This document shows positions 11,301-24,200 of a stretch of 64,000 nt of DNA, one piece after another (position 1 is the first letter of the stretch; the number at the start of each line of letters is the position of its first letter). Source of the stretch: Tetragonia tetragonoides (taxonomy: Eukaryota; Streptophyta; Magnoliopsida; Caryophyllales; Aizoaceae); the NCBI GenBank assembly GCA_038025085.1, contig CM076152.1:29763501-29827500 (forward strand). Direction: 5' to 3'. A program made the translations under genes and the position numbers. The notes under the pieces are model-generated. The model was not told the DNA's origin and did not search any database. It worked only from the letters and a program-made list of their open reading frames with translations.

Positions 11301-12634
11301 GGCAAGGCTTGTGATACAGGGTAACAATCAGAGAAAAGGCATAGATTATGAGGAAACATTTGCACTTGTGGCAAAAATGACAACTGTTAGGGCCTTGCTT
11401 GCTGTGGCTGCTATGAGGGGTTGGCACACTTGCCAAATGGATGTCACAAATGCCTTTTTGCATGGTGACTTGTATGAGGAAGTTTATATGACACTCCCTC
11501 AAGGTTATACTGGTCAGGGGGAGAATATTGGCAAGACTGTTTCATCTGCCTCTCCTAAGGTCTGCAAGTTACTGAAATCTATTTATGGACTGAAACAGGC
11601 TCCAAGACAATGGTTTGCAAAACTTTCTGAAGCTCTTATTTCCTTTGGGTTCAGTCAGTCAAAATCTGATTATTCTCTATTTACTAGACATAATGGGAGC
11701 TCCTTTACTGCCATACTTGTATTTGTAGATGATATGTTGGTCACAGGAAATGATCTAAAGGGCATTGAAGATGTCAAGAAACTGTTAAGCACACAGTTTC
11801 ATATGAAGGACCTAGGGGAGCTAAGATATTTCCTTGGCTTGGAAATAGCAAGGTCAGAACAAGGAATATTTGTTTCTCAAAGAAAATATGTTCTTGATCT
11901 GTTCAGAACATGGCTTAGAACATGCCAAAGTTTATCAATTGCCCTTGGATCAACACAAGAAGCTTAACTCAGAAGAGGGGACTGTTCTTGATGATCTAGA
12001 GCCCTATAGAAGAATTATAAGAAAATTGATTTATCTTACAATAACTAGGCCAGATATAAACTACTCTGTGCAATTATTAAGCCAATTCATGCAAGTTCCT
12101 ACCACTGCACATATGGAAGCAGCAATGCATGTTCTGAAGTATTTGAAGAAGAACCCCACAAAAGGCATACTTATGGCTCATGGTTCAGCAGCACACTTAA
12201 CTTCTTTCTGTGACTCAGAATGGGCTTCTTTCCCTGTCACAAGAAGATCCACAGCAGGGTATTGTATTCTACTTGGGAAATCTCCAGTGTCTTGGAAATC
12301 AAAGCAGCAACATGTGGTGGCAAGGTCATCTGCTGAAGCTGAATACAGGTCAATGGCATTGACTATATGTGAGGTTACATGGCTTGTGAGTTTATTGGAA
12401 GATCTTGGTCTAAACACGCTAGCTCCAGTAGATTTGAAATGTGACAATCAGGCAGCCCTGTATATTGCTGCTAATCCAGTTTATCACGAGAGAACAAAAC
12501 ATATAGAAGTGGATTGCCACTTCATCAGAGACAACATCAAAGAAGGGTTGATCAAACCTTCAACTTAGCAGCTGGCTGATGTACTCACTAAGATTCTGTC
12601 TGCAGATCAACATCAGACTCTACTTACCAAGTAG
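8329..12634 (+). pseudogene. Copia gag-pol polyprotein, degraded
   Basis: Reads ATG at 8329 through a TAG at 12632. A gag (UBN2-type) region is followed by a CX2CX4HX4C zinc knuckle (about 9053-9094). Protease shows WILDTGATDHMS (DTG at 9407). The GAG-preintegrase motif is WHHRLGHAS, and integrase has VDMDIWGPY, RSDNALEF and QNGRVERKH. RT carries [26 protein letters not shown] and the catalytic FVDDM (11722-11736). RNase H has CDSEWA, SSAEAEYRS and CDNQAA. In-frame stops occur at 8461, 10323, 10608 and 12566. The reading frame shifts near 8950-9000, 9830, 10950 and 11910. The RT catalytic pair survives, but no single protein can be made. It is a dead copy. Confidence 0.93.
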
Positions 12635-12661
12635 GGTGTAATCAGTACTCCTACACCTCCA

Positions 12662-12673
12662 ACTTGAGGGGGA
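12662..12673 (+). promoter_or_regulatory. Copia polypurine tract
   Basis: acttgagggggaga-type purine tract directly before the 3' LTR; the expected plus-strand priming site. Confidence 0.8.
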
Positions 12674-12806
12674 GAGTTAAATATCAGCAATTGTTAATAT
12701 GGTATGATGATGTAATAATGATGACCTGTCAAGGTTGTTACAAGTTTGTTAGGGTACTGTTTCATTGAGTTTGTTAGAGCTGGTTTGTATAGCCATATAT
12801 AAGTCA
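12674..12806 (+). repeat. 3' LTR of the copia element, first part
   Basis: Matches the left part of 7738-7968 and is cut at 12806 by insertion of the Tat gypsy element. The last five bases, AGTCA (12802-12806), are the TSD of that insertion. Confidence 0.9.
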
Positions 12807-13215
12807 TGTTGTGGGGTTTTCCTCGAACACTGGGAGTACTGAAAACTGGATTATCTGATATCTGCAAAAGATAGGACACGTCACTAGCCCGGAGAGGATT
12901 TTCGGGATCCCCGCTCCGATGCTTAAGTCAGTATTCTCTCTATTAGGTAATAAATGATTTTGATTGATTGAAAAAAAGTTGTCCTGTTCATACCTGAAAT
13001 GGCTGTATTTATAAGCGCGGATTTCACGGGTCCTGGAGCAGATTCCAGGCGACACGTGGCATCCGTGGATAGGGGGAGCTCATTTGGCTAGTCCCTGCTT
13101 GACACGTGTATTGACAGGGCCGCCTCTTGGATGGGTAGCTTTCAGAAGGCCCATCAGGATCCATGAAGATGGAGGATGATCCATTGGGCCTAGCTGAATA
13201 TTTTAGGTCATAACA
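12807..13215 (-). repeat. 3' LTR of the Tat element
   Basis: TGTTATGAC... to ...CCCACAACA on the minus strand. It matches 33950-34357. A TATAAATA box on the minus strand lies at 13016-13023. Confidence 0.95.
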
Positions 13216-13228
13216 TTTGCCCGTCAAA
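13216..13228 (-). promoter_or_regulatory. Polypurine tract of the Tat element
   Basis: On the minus strand, tgacgggcaaa lies directly before the 3' LTR, the expected place for plus-strand priming. Confidence 0.7.
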
Positions 13229-13323
13229 AACGGTTTTTTGGAACCGATAGGAGACAAGACGTTTCTGACAGTTAATGCACTCGAAAGAGGCGTTTCGTCT
13301 TCTTTGATCCTGGGGCGTTTCTT

Positions 13324-13330
13324 TATATAA
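13324..13330 (+). promoter_or_regulatory. TATA-like box of antisense unit A
   Basis: TATATAA on the plus strand, 94 bp upstream of the ATG at 13424 and outside the LTR. It could start transcription opposite to gag-pol; this is inferred from position only. Confidence 0.4.
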
Positions 13331-13423
13331 GCACTCATTCTTTTTGTCCGTACGTGACTCGTGTGATTAGATTCTGTTTTCCCTCGTGTTGTCATTTTTG
13401 TTCTCAATCCTTCGATTTTAGAC

Positions 13424-13987
13424 ATGGCTGATTCATCTGATGAGACACGGCAAGGTGGCTCTGGTAAGCGTCCTCGGCTTGCCCCTTCTTTTTGCTGATC
13501 AGATGGGCCGGCAACCCGGCGTTCAGTGAGATCGAGTGTGACTCTGGGTGCTCCCGTCAACTCAGTTTTGCCCCGGCAAATAGTCCTTGGGCTTCCTTCT
13601 TCTTCCAACCGTCTACATGCAGCAGGCGCCTCATCTTGCCGTCCCGCTTTGTCTTCTAAAGGCAAAGAGATCAAACCTGAGAGGAGCGTCTCGCCGCCTC
13701 CGGGCTTTGAAGGTCATCCACGTTATGGACGGGGACTTGACGGGACGATAAACCGTGCTGAATATGAGGAAGGGCTCAAGACCAGTCTTGGAAGCTTGGG
13801 GTCTCTTGCTTTGGACCTTCATGAGGCTGAGCGACGAGACGCAGCAGTCCAGGCTGAGTTAAACGTTGCAAAAATTCATGCTGCCGAGCTTAGGGGTCAG
13901 CAAGACCGTCTGTTTGATTTTTGTGGATTCCTGAGAGATGAGATTCGTAGGGATGCAAGAGCTGGTCACTCTGGCCGGCAGGGTTGA
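13424..13987 (+). pseudogene. Antisense unit A of the Tat element
   Basis: An open frame on the strand opposite to gag-pol, starting at ATG 13424, with one in-frame TGA at 13496-13498 and ending at 13985-13987 (187 codons). The N-terminal part is basic and low in complexity; the second half looks helical (EAERRDAAVQAELNVAKIHA). I recognise no domain. It is the first unit after the 3' LTR in the antisense direction. Extra antisense ORFs are known from Tat-lineage elements, so this is probably one of that class. Its single stop suggests a mild defect. Confidence 0.6.
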
Positions 13988-14435
13988 TTGTGGCCGGCGG
14001 GCTGGATTCTGAAGATAGCCGGCAGGTTTTATTGTGGCCAGCAAGTTTAGAATTTTTTTTTTTATTTTTTGCTTGCCGGTTCCTTCTCTTCGGCCATCGT
14101 GTAATGCCGGTCACTGTCTGGCCTTTTATAATGAATGAGAATGTCCTTTTTCCCCAGAAATCAATTCTGATTGCTTGCATCTTGATGTTATTTCTGTCTT
14201 TCCTGTATTCCTGTCCCCGAGGTGTTTCTTCTTGAATTTTGCCCTATGAAACTCGTGGTGGGCCAGGGTGCTTTGTTGTTGACTTGCTTTAATGGCCATG
14301 TGTTTCGGATCTGTCATTTTGACAAATGGCAAAATGTTGTTGGCTGTAGATGACGTCATCTTTTGTTCAGTACTTTGGTTGTCTTGGTATAGATGTGATA
14401 TCCCTCTCGATTATATCTGTTGGGTTTCTCCCACT
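13988..14435 (+). other. Spacer between antisense units A and B
   Basis: GC-poor non-coding DNA with a few GGCCGGC motifs. It may be 3' untranslated sequence of unit A plus 5' sequence of unit B. No convincing frame is seen. Confidence 0.4.
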
Positions 14436-15102
14436 ATGGTTTCAACTATTATGATTTCTTCTGGGACTAGCGATTCTGAAGGTGAGCCCGAAGTAATTAG
14501 CCATTATAGGCGGCGAAGATCGCCGAAGAGATTATGCTGGGAAATTCTTGCTTCAACGTCTAGAACTCCCTTGCGCGTTGTTCGGGAGGCTGGGATTCAT
14601 TATGGTGAAAATCTCGCCGGGAAAGTCTAGCCTCCTGGTATGCCCGACATTTGGCAGATTCTTCCCTCGGCAAACCGGTGAAGTTAGCGCTTGCGAGTTT
14701 GCTAGAAAAGGACATAATTGCTGGGAGGATTCCTTTCTCTTCGGCAACTCCTCTTAGCTGTCGCCGTTGCTCCCCTTCATCTGAGGGTTGGTCACAGGCG
14801 AAGTCGGATGTTGATAAGCGATTTAGCGATGCCGAGGGCTCTTCCTTGGCGAAATCAAAGGTTGTTCTCTCTCCGTGTGTTGATCGAGAGGGAAGGGTGA
14901 CTGATGTTGCAAGAATCAAGGCGGAGCTTGCTCGCATTCATTCTTGTTTACAAGAGACGTCTCTGAAGATTGCCGGTTTTGATAGTTGAGGTCAGCTCGC
15001 GCCTTGTATGAATGGCTGGGTTCCCGCCAAAGGGAGCTGGAAGTGGTATGTCAGCGCCTTCAAGGGGATTTGCTTAAGGTGGGGGAACCAGGCCTTGTGT
15101 AA
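14436..15102 (+). pseudogene. Antisense unit B of the Tat element
   Basis: Coding-like plus-strand sequence starting at ATG 14436 (a second ATG is at 14451). It opens with an acidic/basic stretch (SGTSDSEGEPEV, HYRRRRSPKR). The frame changes near 14610 and again near 14985, and it finishes at TAA 15100-15102. The third segment (LYEWLGSRQRELEVVCQRL) looks like coiled coil. No known domain is recognised. It might be an independent gene or an upstream exon group of unit C; the sequence does not decide this. Confidence 0.45.
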
Positions 15103-15176
15103 TCTTCTTAGGACTTGTATCTGTACTTTGTTCCCTTGTTTGGGCCAAGTGTACCCTTGGGGTTGAGTTATGCCCT

Positions 15177-15184
15177 GTTATAAA
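15177..15184 (+). promoter_or_regulatory. TATA-like box of antisense unit C
   Basis: ttataaat about 113 bp before the ATG at 15293, comparable in spacing to the boxes before units A and D. Positional evidence only. Confidence 0.35.
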
Positions 15185-15292
15185 TGTACCAATTCTGCAT
15201 TTTTGCATTCATTCGTTTTTTGCGTGCTCCTTTAATCATTGTGTTTATTGCTCTTCCTCTGACGTCTCTCTAGAAAATCCCATTTTTCTGAT

Positions 15293-18200
15293 ATGACTAT
15301 TGGAGGTGTTCCGTCATCGTCACAGGCCTCCGGCAAATCCTATCGAGAGGTTCTTTGGCAAGAGTCCATCAAGTTATCGAAGGCTGCCGATGAGATTGCT
15401 TATTGGGCGCCGGACTTGGCCTGGGTTCGCCGGACGACATTAAACGATGATCAGTTGAAGAACTTCAAAGCTCAGCTCGGCCTGCCTGAGCCCTGTACTA
15501 TTTCTTTTCCAAGTGAGGGCGATGTTGTCTTTTGCCCTCCTGATGGTGATTGCATTGCCGTGGATAACGGTATGATTGAGACGGGTTTTCGTCTCCCTAT
15601 GCTGCCTTTCGTCGTTGAACTTCTGGCAGATTATAAAGTTGCCTCGGCCCAGCTTCCGCCGAACATGTGGCTGGCAATAAATGGCTATCTTGCGATGTGT
15701 CGAGTCATGGGGTTCACTCTTTCGCTGAATGTTTTCAAGCATATCGTTATTTTGAAATCTGCCGGCTCATCGTCGCGTCCTTATTGCTATACCGCCGGCT
15801 ATGAACCCGGGTTTTTGCCCTTTCGCTATCCTTGCCCGAAGTATCACAACTGGAAGGATCGCTGGGTTTTTGTTGGCCGGCCGGGCGGCTGGAAAGATGT
15901 TCCTAACTTCGACGTTACGTATCATGCTGTGCCGGTAGGATCTCCCCCGGGACCTCTCTCGTTAAGTGAAGAGTTCTCTCTGAACAGTTTCAAATCTGTT
16001 TCTGTGGCGGACTCTGCCGGTAAGAATATACGCTGTCATGTTCGGTATTGCCCTCGCCTGGAGTGGTTCAAGGATGCCGGGTATTTGATCTTTGCCGACC
16101 TCCTCAAAATTCCTGATGAGCATATAGGTGTGCATTCTTGTGCTGTGAGATAGAAATGATATTTGTGCCGGAGCTTTCTTGTGTTTTACCCTTTGTTTGG
16201 TTGCAGGTAATATGATGAGGTTGCTTTCGAAGGCCCAACGGGGAGAGGAGATGGACTTAGGTGCTACTGCCCTGGAGAAGGTGAAGGATTTCTGGGCGGC
16301 ACTGGGAGTTGATCACATTCCTCTTGGCAACGAGGATCTGCCCATGCCCGCTTCTTTCACCGCTACCAAACCCCTGCTGGTGGATAAGCAGCCGAGTTCT
16401 CCTTCTGAAACCTTAGCGGCAGCTAAGCATCGCTCAGATATGAAGAAGGCTCAAGGGCGGGCTCGCCAGCCTATTGAGAAGGAACCATCTGAGACGAAAC
16501 TTTATGAGCTGTCGACGGCGTCGAGGCAAAAGGGTGGGTCTCTTAAAAAGAGGCCGAGGACGGTGACGTCCCTTGAGCTCCCTGTTTGTGTTACCCCGTC
16601 TCTTGTTTTCAACACTCCAGATGACGCTGAGAGTCGCGGGAATAATCCACGTCCTGCCGGGGATGAGGAGCCCTGGCGGGCGTCTTCGGAGGCAGAGGAG
16701 CCTCGACTGAACCTGGTGCCTAAAGGCATACCGGTGCTGGAGCAACAAGGAGATGGGGTCGTCCTTGCCGGGGAATTGATCTCTACGGATAGGGCTTGGA
16801 ATGAACCTCAGAGGAAAGTGATGAGCTCTATTGCGGAGCTATTGAAAAGTTCCGCAGACGGGAAGGCGATGGGCGGAGAGCACTCCACAGAGTTGATGAT
16901 GTCTGACTTAGTCTCTTCTATCGGAGTTGTAAGTTTTTGTCTGATTTTTGGTCACTGGCCCATGTTCTTGTTGATCTTTTTGTCAACTTGATTGGTTTCC
17001 ACAATTTGTGCAGCAATTTTTAGGCGCGGTTAGCACGCTTGAGAGGCTGCGCCCTGAACTTGCCGATCTACACTCCCTTCGCCGTCAGCGTGAGGGTGCT
17101 GTCAAAAAAATCAAGGATTTGTCGGCCAAGTTGCTGAAGAAAACCTTGGAGTCTGAGAAGCTTAGGGACGTGGCGGGCAAGTGGCATGCTGAGTTTAACC
17201 GCGTAAAAACCGAGCTTGATGAGCTGAAGGTGTAAGAACCCTCGCCTTTCGGCGCCTGATTGAAATAATAAATAATGTGTTATGAGTTCCTAAATAGAAG
17301 AGATTGATTGATTAAGGGATCATTGAACACATGAAGTCGCCACCAATTTTTAAGGAAATAATTGAAAACCATCGAAGTGCACCCAATTCCTATTGAGAAT
17401 TATGACTCATATAACCCAAAGGCCAAAGATTGAGTTCGGGGGTGTGGGTACGAAAAAGACAAAACGAATCTCATCTAAATCGCCCGTAATAACGGCCTCT
17501 ACTAATCCTATCCATGTTGATTATTAATTCACATAACAAGGTTCCAAACAATCCGGTCGTCCAAAACTAGGTGGGTTGAACAAACCAAATTATTAAAGTT
17601 TATCGCTTTGCACATGATTATCCAATTGCATGATTTGATTTATAGAACACAACCAAAATAGTAGAAATATGTTTCCAAACCTTACCGTGCTAGCTTAACG
17701 CACCAATTGCCAATTTGCATGAACAAATTTGTTAGTAACTTCAATGGAAGTAAAATAAAAGATATAAGCTTTAATTACATGATAGTATGCTAATTGAATT
17801 GACTAATCATGGAAAACATGAGAAGATATAATATTTACACTAGACATGATAAAATAAAAGAAAATTAGAAAATAAACTAAAAAGTATGAAAATCATGTAA
17901 GGATAATAATTAAACTAACCTATGCATGATAATCATGAAAACAATAATTAAAAACAGTCTACATATGATGAACTAAAAAAAACAATTAAAACATGCAAAG
18001 AGTATTAACCATGATCATAATATAAATAAAACATGCTTTGAAAATAGATTTAAGAGTTGAAAGATGAGCCCTCAAGTTGAACCTTGATTGTACTAGAATT
18101 GAATGTCAATTGCTTTTGATATTGGACTTGATCTTGGGATGAGAGTTGTTCTTGATTAGGGTTTGAAGATTGGTTTGATTGATGTGACTAGGGTTGAATG

Positions 18201-21200
18201 GAATAGAGGAGAGAGAGATATTGGAGTTTGATTGAGTTGAATCCCGTAATAATGAGTTGTCCCCCAAAAAATCGGAGTTTAGAGGGGTATTTATAGGTAG
18301 TGGGCCGAAAAGAAGGTCAAATTAGGATTTGCGGGCCAAAAACGGTGCCCAGCGGCCCCCCGGAGGGCCGCTCGAGGCTCGGCGGCCTCAATAGAGCAGC
18401 TGGGGCTCGGCGGCTGGGCCGCTGGGCCCGGCGGCCCGCTTCACAGCCTCCACTCCAACGAAAAGGACGCTGGAGGGCTCGTTTGACCTCCTATTGGCCT
18501 GATTCTTGGTTGCGTTGGATTCCATGTTCAAAGGGCTTTCTTTTGACATATTGTGGGCTCATTTAGCACAAGTATCCTATGACTTATGGCCCAAACACTA
18601 GAGAGGTGTCTGTTTCAATGGATTAATCAATCATCGGATCCTATCTTATTCGTTTCTAATGGGATTTTGGCCCATAATACATCATTAGAAAGCTAATTCA
18701 AAGGGGAATACAATCCTAGTGGGCTAATACTCCAATTTATCCTTGAATGGCTAAAAATCAGTCTTGAAACGTGATGTGCGGGTCTGAGAACATCGTTTTC
18801 AGCCCGTAACTTCATTAAATCATAACTTTCGACTCCGGTGTTCGTTTGGGACAAATGAGATGGCGTTGGAAAACTTATTGAAAGGGATATTATATGGTAT
18901 TGAAATTTAAAGGGTCCGGTATAAATATGGATAATGGGATACAAATAAGCACCAGTATTTCGAGCATTGACATTCAATTCATTATGTTCATTATTGGTCA
19001 TCATCATTGGGCATTTAAAAAGGAGGAACCAATTTAGGTGTTTACAGAAGCCCCCACTTTGGCCGAGTTCGAGTAGAGCGAAGGGCAAAGTATGCACAAT
19101 TTGAAAACATGCAATGCAAGCACATATTGAGATCGTCGATGAAGACATCGATGTTGGTGTCGATGGCTGTCAGGATTGCCAAGTTGACTTGAATTGAAGA
19201 CGGCAGTCGAGGTCGCCGGATTGACTTGAAATTGAATATGGCAGTCAAGATTGCCATATTGCCTTGAAATTGAATATGGCAGTCAGGATCGCCGGATTGA
19301 CTTGAAATTGAATATGGCAGTCGGGTTAGCCAAATTGACTTGAATAATTGAACATTGACTTGAATATTGACTTAAATATTGAAGATGGCTGTTGGGGTCG
19401 CCAAATTGACTTGAGGGGTTGACTTGAGTTAAGTATTCCTGTAAATGCAAATGCAAGGGCACACACAAACATGGCAATGCATACACACAAACATGGCAAT
19501 GCAAACACACAAATATAGGAGTGTAAACACATATTCGACCAATAGACACACATAGGAGATTGACTTGAATTTGAAATGAGAATCGAAGGCTCCAAACATA
19601 GAAAGCAGATTGAAAAATAGAAAATATTTTGAAAATCGATTTTAGAAAACACTTAGGGGTCCAAAGTAAAAACAATTTCCTTGATCGAATTTAATAGGAT
19701 GGTCTCCATGGAGCCTTCACCTTGGATGGGTGGTACTTCTTGAATGATCTACCATATCAGGATTTGGAGGAACACTTGCTGGATTGATGTCGAGCCTTGA
19801 GCGCAGAGTTTGATTATTTGAGTATTGAAAGACTTTGCACGAGCCTGAGAGTATAGACATGATGGATGATTGAAGGAAAGGTAAGGATCGAAAAAGATAA
19901 AACAATTTGAATTGTGGACTAGAATTGGAAGGGTTGATAAGGGAAGCACATTGATCGTGGAGGTGGTGGATAGAAAGACATGGGTTTAATACTCGAGTCC
20001 AAGTTATAGGCTCTAATGAATGATCCACAGAACACTTGAGGTGATTCATAGAAAACCAAGTTGATTAGAGATTATATGAGGGGAATTTTTGATGATTGAA
20101 TTTAGAATATGGCCGAGCCTCGAGAGAAGCTGCCTACGTATCCTTGCAGAATCAGGCCAGACGTAGTTCGTGGATTTTTATTTTTTATTATGCCCTTAGT
20201 TTTTGCCTGAATCATTGTCTTGGATGATCGATCCAGCGGGCTTGCCCTAACTTTTGCCTAGGTCATTGAATGAATGGGCCTAGCGGGCTTTTCACTTGAC
20301 TTTGGATGTCCTAACTTTTGCCTAGGCCGCCCCTGCGGGTTTTCAACCTAGCGGGCTGCACATGTTTTGAGTGTCAAAACCCTAAGAGGACTTTTGGGTT
20401 GTAATGCAAGGCTTGGGTTTGGGTTACCAAAGAAAGGGTTATTAAGGCTCAAAGTCCCATCAAAGCCCCCAGTGTGCCTATTGGTCACCTTATGTTTCGA
20501 GAAGTGGATTGAATTTGAATTTCATTTCTTTTTTTTGACTTTGACTTTCGTCTTTGCTTTTGCACTTTGAACATTTTTCTTTTTTTATTTTCTCTCTTTT
20601 TTCAAATCTTCTGACTCTTGGAATTCCACATCTCTCATGGATAGTGACGAAACGGATTGCACACTATCAAACCCCCCAGGTTAAGGATTATGTGGGTATG
20701 AAATGAATGGCTATGTGTTTGAGGCACAACTTGGTTGCAAGTGGAATTTTAATGTGGATTGAAAATGATTGATAAAGGGTGATAAATGAATGCCTCTTGT
20801 CCTCAACTTGACTTATGGACACATGCTTTCTTCTTATTTTTTTGTCCTTTGATTTGAATTGATCATCTTTTCCTTAGCATTAATGAATTATTGCAACTTG
20901 GATTCATCCTTGAATTTGAGTGTTCCATGGATAGAAGATATAGCACAATAGAGAAAAGTAATTGACTTTATTGAATAGAAAGGAAGAAACACACGGCTAA
21001 GACTTGATAACTCTTAAAGTAGACTTGAACTCGAATTGGGAAAGAAAGAACTGGGAGGGACTCTCCGACTCACGCTAATCTTATTGAACTCGAAAACAAA
21101 ACAAAATCCTAAGAGAAGACTAGTCTTGAAGGCGCTTGACATCTTGATGCTTCTCTTGACGCTTTTGGCTTGAACTTCAAAAATGGGTCTCTAGAGTGGA

Positions 21201-24200
21201 GACCTCTAGGCCTAGTGGTTATGGCCTAATGGATTACTGTTGTTATTGGGTTTCTTTATATCTGGGGCCGGGATGGTCCCAATATCTATGAGATCTTGGA
21301 TCTTATGCTTTAGAAACCAACAGTCATCAGTGTTATGACCTCGACCTCGATAGAACTTGCAAAAAGCTTCGGAATCCCACGATTTGCTTTGATTCTGTGG
21401 AGATGGATCTGGAGTTGGACCTGTAGAGTGAAGATGCCCAATTTGCTGGAGTTTCTAGAATGCTTTGCTTAACCTCACGCCCAATGGGGTGAATAACCTT
21501 CGAGGTTTGTTGGAATTATCTTCATTTAAAGAGTTAACCTCGAGACCTTTGAAACCATTACCCTTTTTGTCTTTAGAGTAGTTGGAGTAGTTGCTCTTAC
21601 TCTTTGTAGATTGAAGATGTTCCTCAATTTGGATCCCGACCTTGTAAAGTCTATCAAATGTCTCAATGGGTTGGAACATTAAAAGTTCTTGGTATTTGAG
21701 TTGAAGGTTGCGGACCACAATCCGTACTTGGTCCTCTTCGTAGGGGCGATTGATGACTTGGGCCGCCTTTTCTCTCCATCGAGTCAAGAAAGGAATAAAG
21801 TCTTCCTTTTCACTTTGCTTGGTCACTTCCAACTCCCTTAGAGTCATGGGGAGTTCATTGTTGTAGGAGTATTGCATCACAAATTCTTCTTTGATAGAAG
21901 TCCAAGATTTGGCCTTGAGCGGGCCTAAGGTTTTGAACCATTTAGAAGTTGGGCCTTCAAGTGTAATTGGAAAGATATTTGGATAAAGAGTTGAATCGAT
22001 CCCTTTGATCGCCATACATGTGGTAAAACTCCTTAAGTGACCATGTGGGTCTTCCACTCCCTTGAATTTGGGGATATCAAGTAATGTGACCTTCTTGGGC
22101 AGTTTGGAGTGGAGGTCGGCCTCGTGCTCCTCTTCTTCATCCATATAGTAGGTGTTATATGTAGAATTATTGCGCATGAGTTGCTCGAGCTTTTCAAGCC
22201 TTTTATCGAGCTTAGAGGGAAGAGGGATGTCATCCTTTTCTTCGTCATCAGTGTGAGGTTTAGACTTAACATCCTCCCGAAGTTTCTTGATTTTGATATC
22301 TTTGGCTTGGAGACGCGTATCCATCAATTTCAATTGCTCGTGAATGGCTTTGAGATCATCATCTCCTTACATGGTAGAGATTAGGCTTGAACTTAAAGTA
22401 TAATGTTCAGGTGGACTTGGAGGTGGTGATGGAAACAGTTTCCTGACGAGCCTACCGTTGGTACTCGAACGCTCCCACTTTGGGCTTAACTTTCCTATCC
22501 TGGATCAAAGGATGAATCAGAAAAGAAAAAAGGAAAAAAGAAGTTGAAAAGAAAAAGGAAAAGAAAGAGATTTATCCACAATTCTAGTCCCTTAATTTCT
22601 TTTTGATTTTTTATAAATGTTTTTTGAATATTTTCGAATTTCCGTTTTTTTACATTTTTTTATTTTTTTTATAAATTTTTTTAACGGGACATGGAAAAGT
22701 GGATAGGAAGAAATAAGGAAGGAGATTTTTGAAAAAACAAGAAAAGGTGAAAGATTTTGAAAACGGGAAAGAGATTTCGAAAATGGAAAGAAAAGAATTT
22801 GATAAAGAGATTTCAGAAATTAAAAAATTCTACTTCCTAAATGAGGACCCCTAAGATATGAGAGTTTTGAAATAAGGGGTAGAACACGATAAGGAATGTT
22901 CCAACTAGCATATAGCACATAGATCACGTCCAACCAAGTGAGAAAAGTGGAAAATTGAATCTAGAATAATCCCTCAACATGGTAACTTCTCAAGGAGATT
23001 TAAGTCGAAAATCCTCTAAGGTAATAAGTAATGTGCTTTAATTATTGATCCTCCATTTTTGACTTGATTAAGAAAAGAAAGACTCTTGACTCAAAAAGGA
23101 AAATATATATACTATTGACTTGACTATGGAAACGAGACTCTTTTATGAATAAGACTTGGGGAAGGGGAAAGATTCTTGACTTGTTATGGAAAAAAGAAAA
23201 TTACTCTTGACTTAAATGAGACTCGATTGAAAATATGGAAAAGACTCGAAAGAAGGAAAATATTACTCTTGACTGATTATGGAAAGTGAGACTTTTTTTT
23301 GGAAAGATCTTTAATCGAAACACCTTACTTACTAGGATTCTATTTTCTTGAAAAACAAATCTCCCTAATATGGTTAGTAGCATCATAGGAATCATTCATG
23401 GATTCTACTTCCTAAAAATAAAATATTCTAGACTCGATCTTAGAAAGATATCTACACAATAAGGGATACCAAATAACGCAAAAAGATTGCGCTAACACAA
23501 ATTGGCAAACAATCATGCAAGAATGGACATGTGAATGAATGCAATATTGGGTGAATCTATGGCTTTGGTAAGGGAACCCACGACCGAATGCGTTTCGTCA
23601 TCTATGGGATGCATAGTAAAACTAGACGTACCGTTTTATATATCTCGAATGGAAACATGTGAATGTCATGGGGTGGAACACGACTATGTGCAAAGGCAAT
23701 TCGGACCTAGTGGGTCACCGGCCTAAGTCATAGACAATGCTCCAAAGGGTAATTCCTATTATGGTGTGGTGATGTCTTTCGACATCTTGCGAAGATAACG
23801 CATGCAAATGGATGACATGAATGCAAAGCCATAATAATCACATAATGATCTTGAACCAAGAAATAATAATTAACAATCAACATGGGCAAGCTTTCGAATT
23901 ACACCCTCTTATTAAATCCCCAGTGATGTCGCCACTGTAAGAACCCTCGCCTTTCGGCACCTGATTGAAATAATAAATAATGTGTTATAAGTTCTTAAAT
24001 AGAAGAGATTGATTGATTAAGGGATTATTGAACACATGAAGTCGCCACCAATTTTTAAGGAAATAATTGGAAACCATCGAAGTGCACCCAATTCCTATTG
24101 GGAATTATGACTCATATAACCCAAAGGCCAAAGATTGAGTTCGGGGGTGTGGGTATGAAAAAGACAAAACGAATCTCATCTAAATTGCCCATAATAACGG

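Larger units (their letters stand above)
19047..21211. other. Non-coding 3' half of the gag-only element
   Basis: No retroviral domain in any frame. A short tandem array at about 19195-19345 has a ~38-bp unit ending 'gacttgaaattgaat'. A second array at about 19460-19520 repeats 'acacacaaacatggcaatg'. Confidence 0.6.
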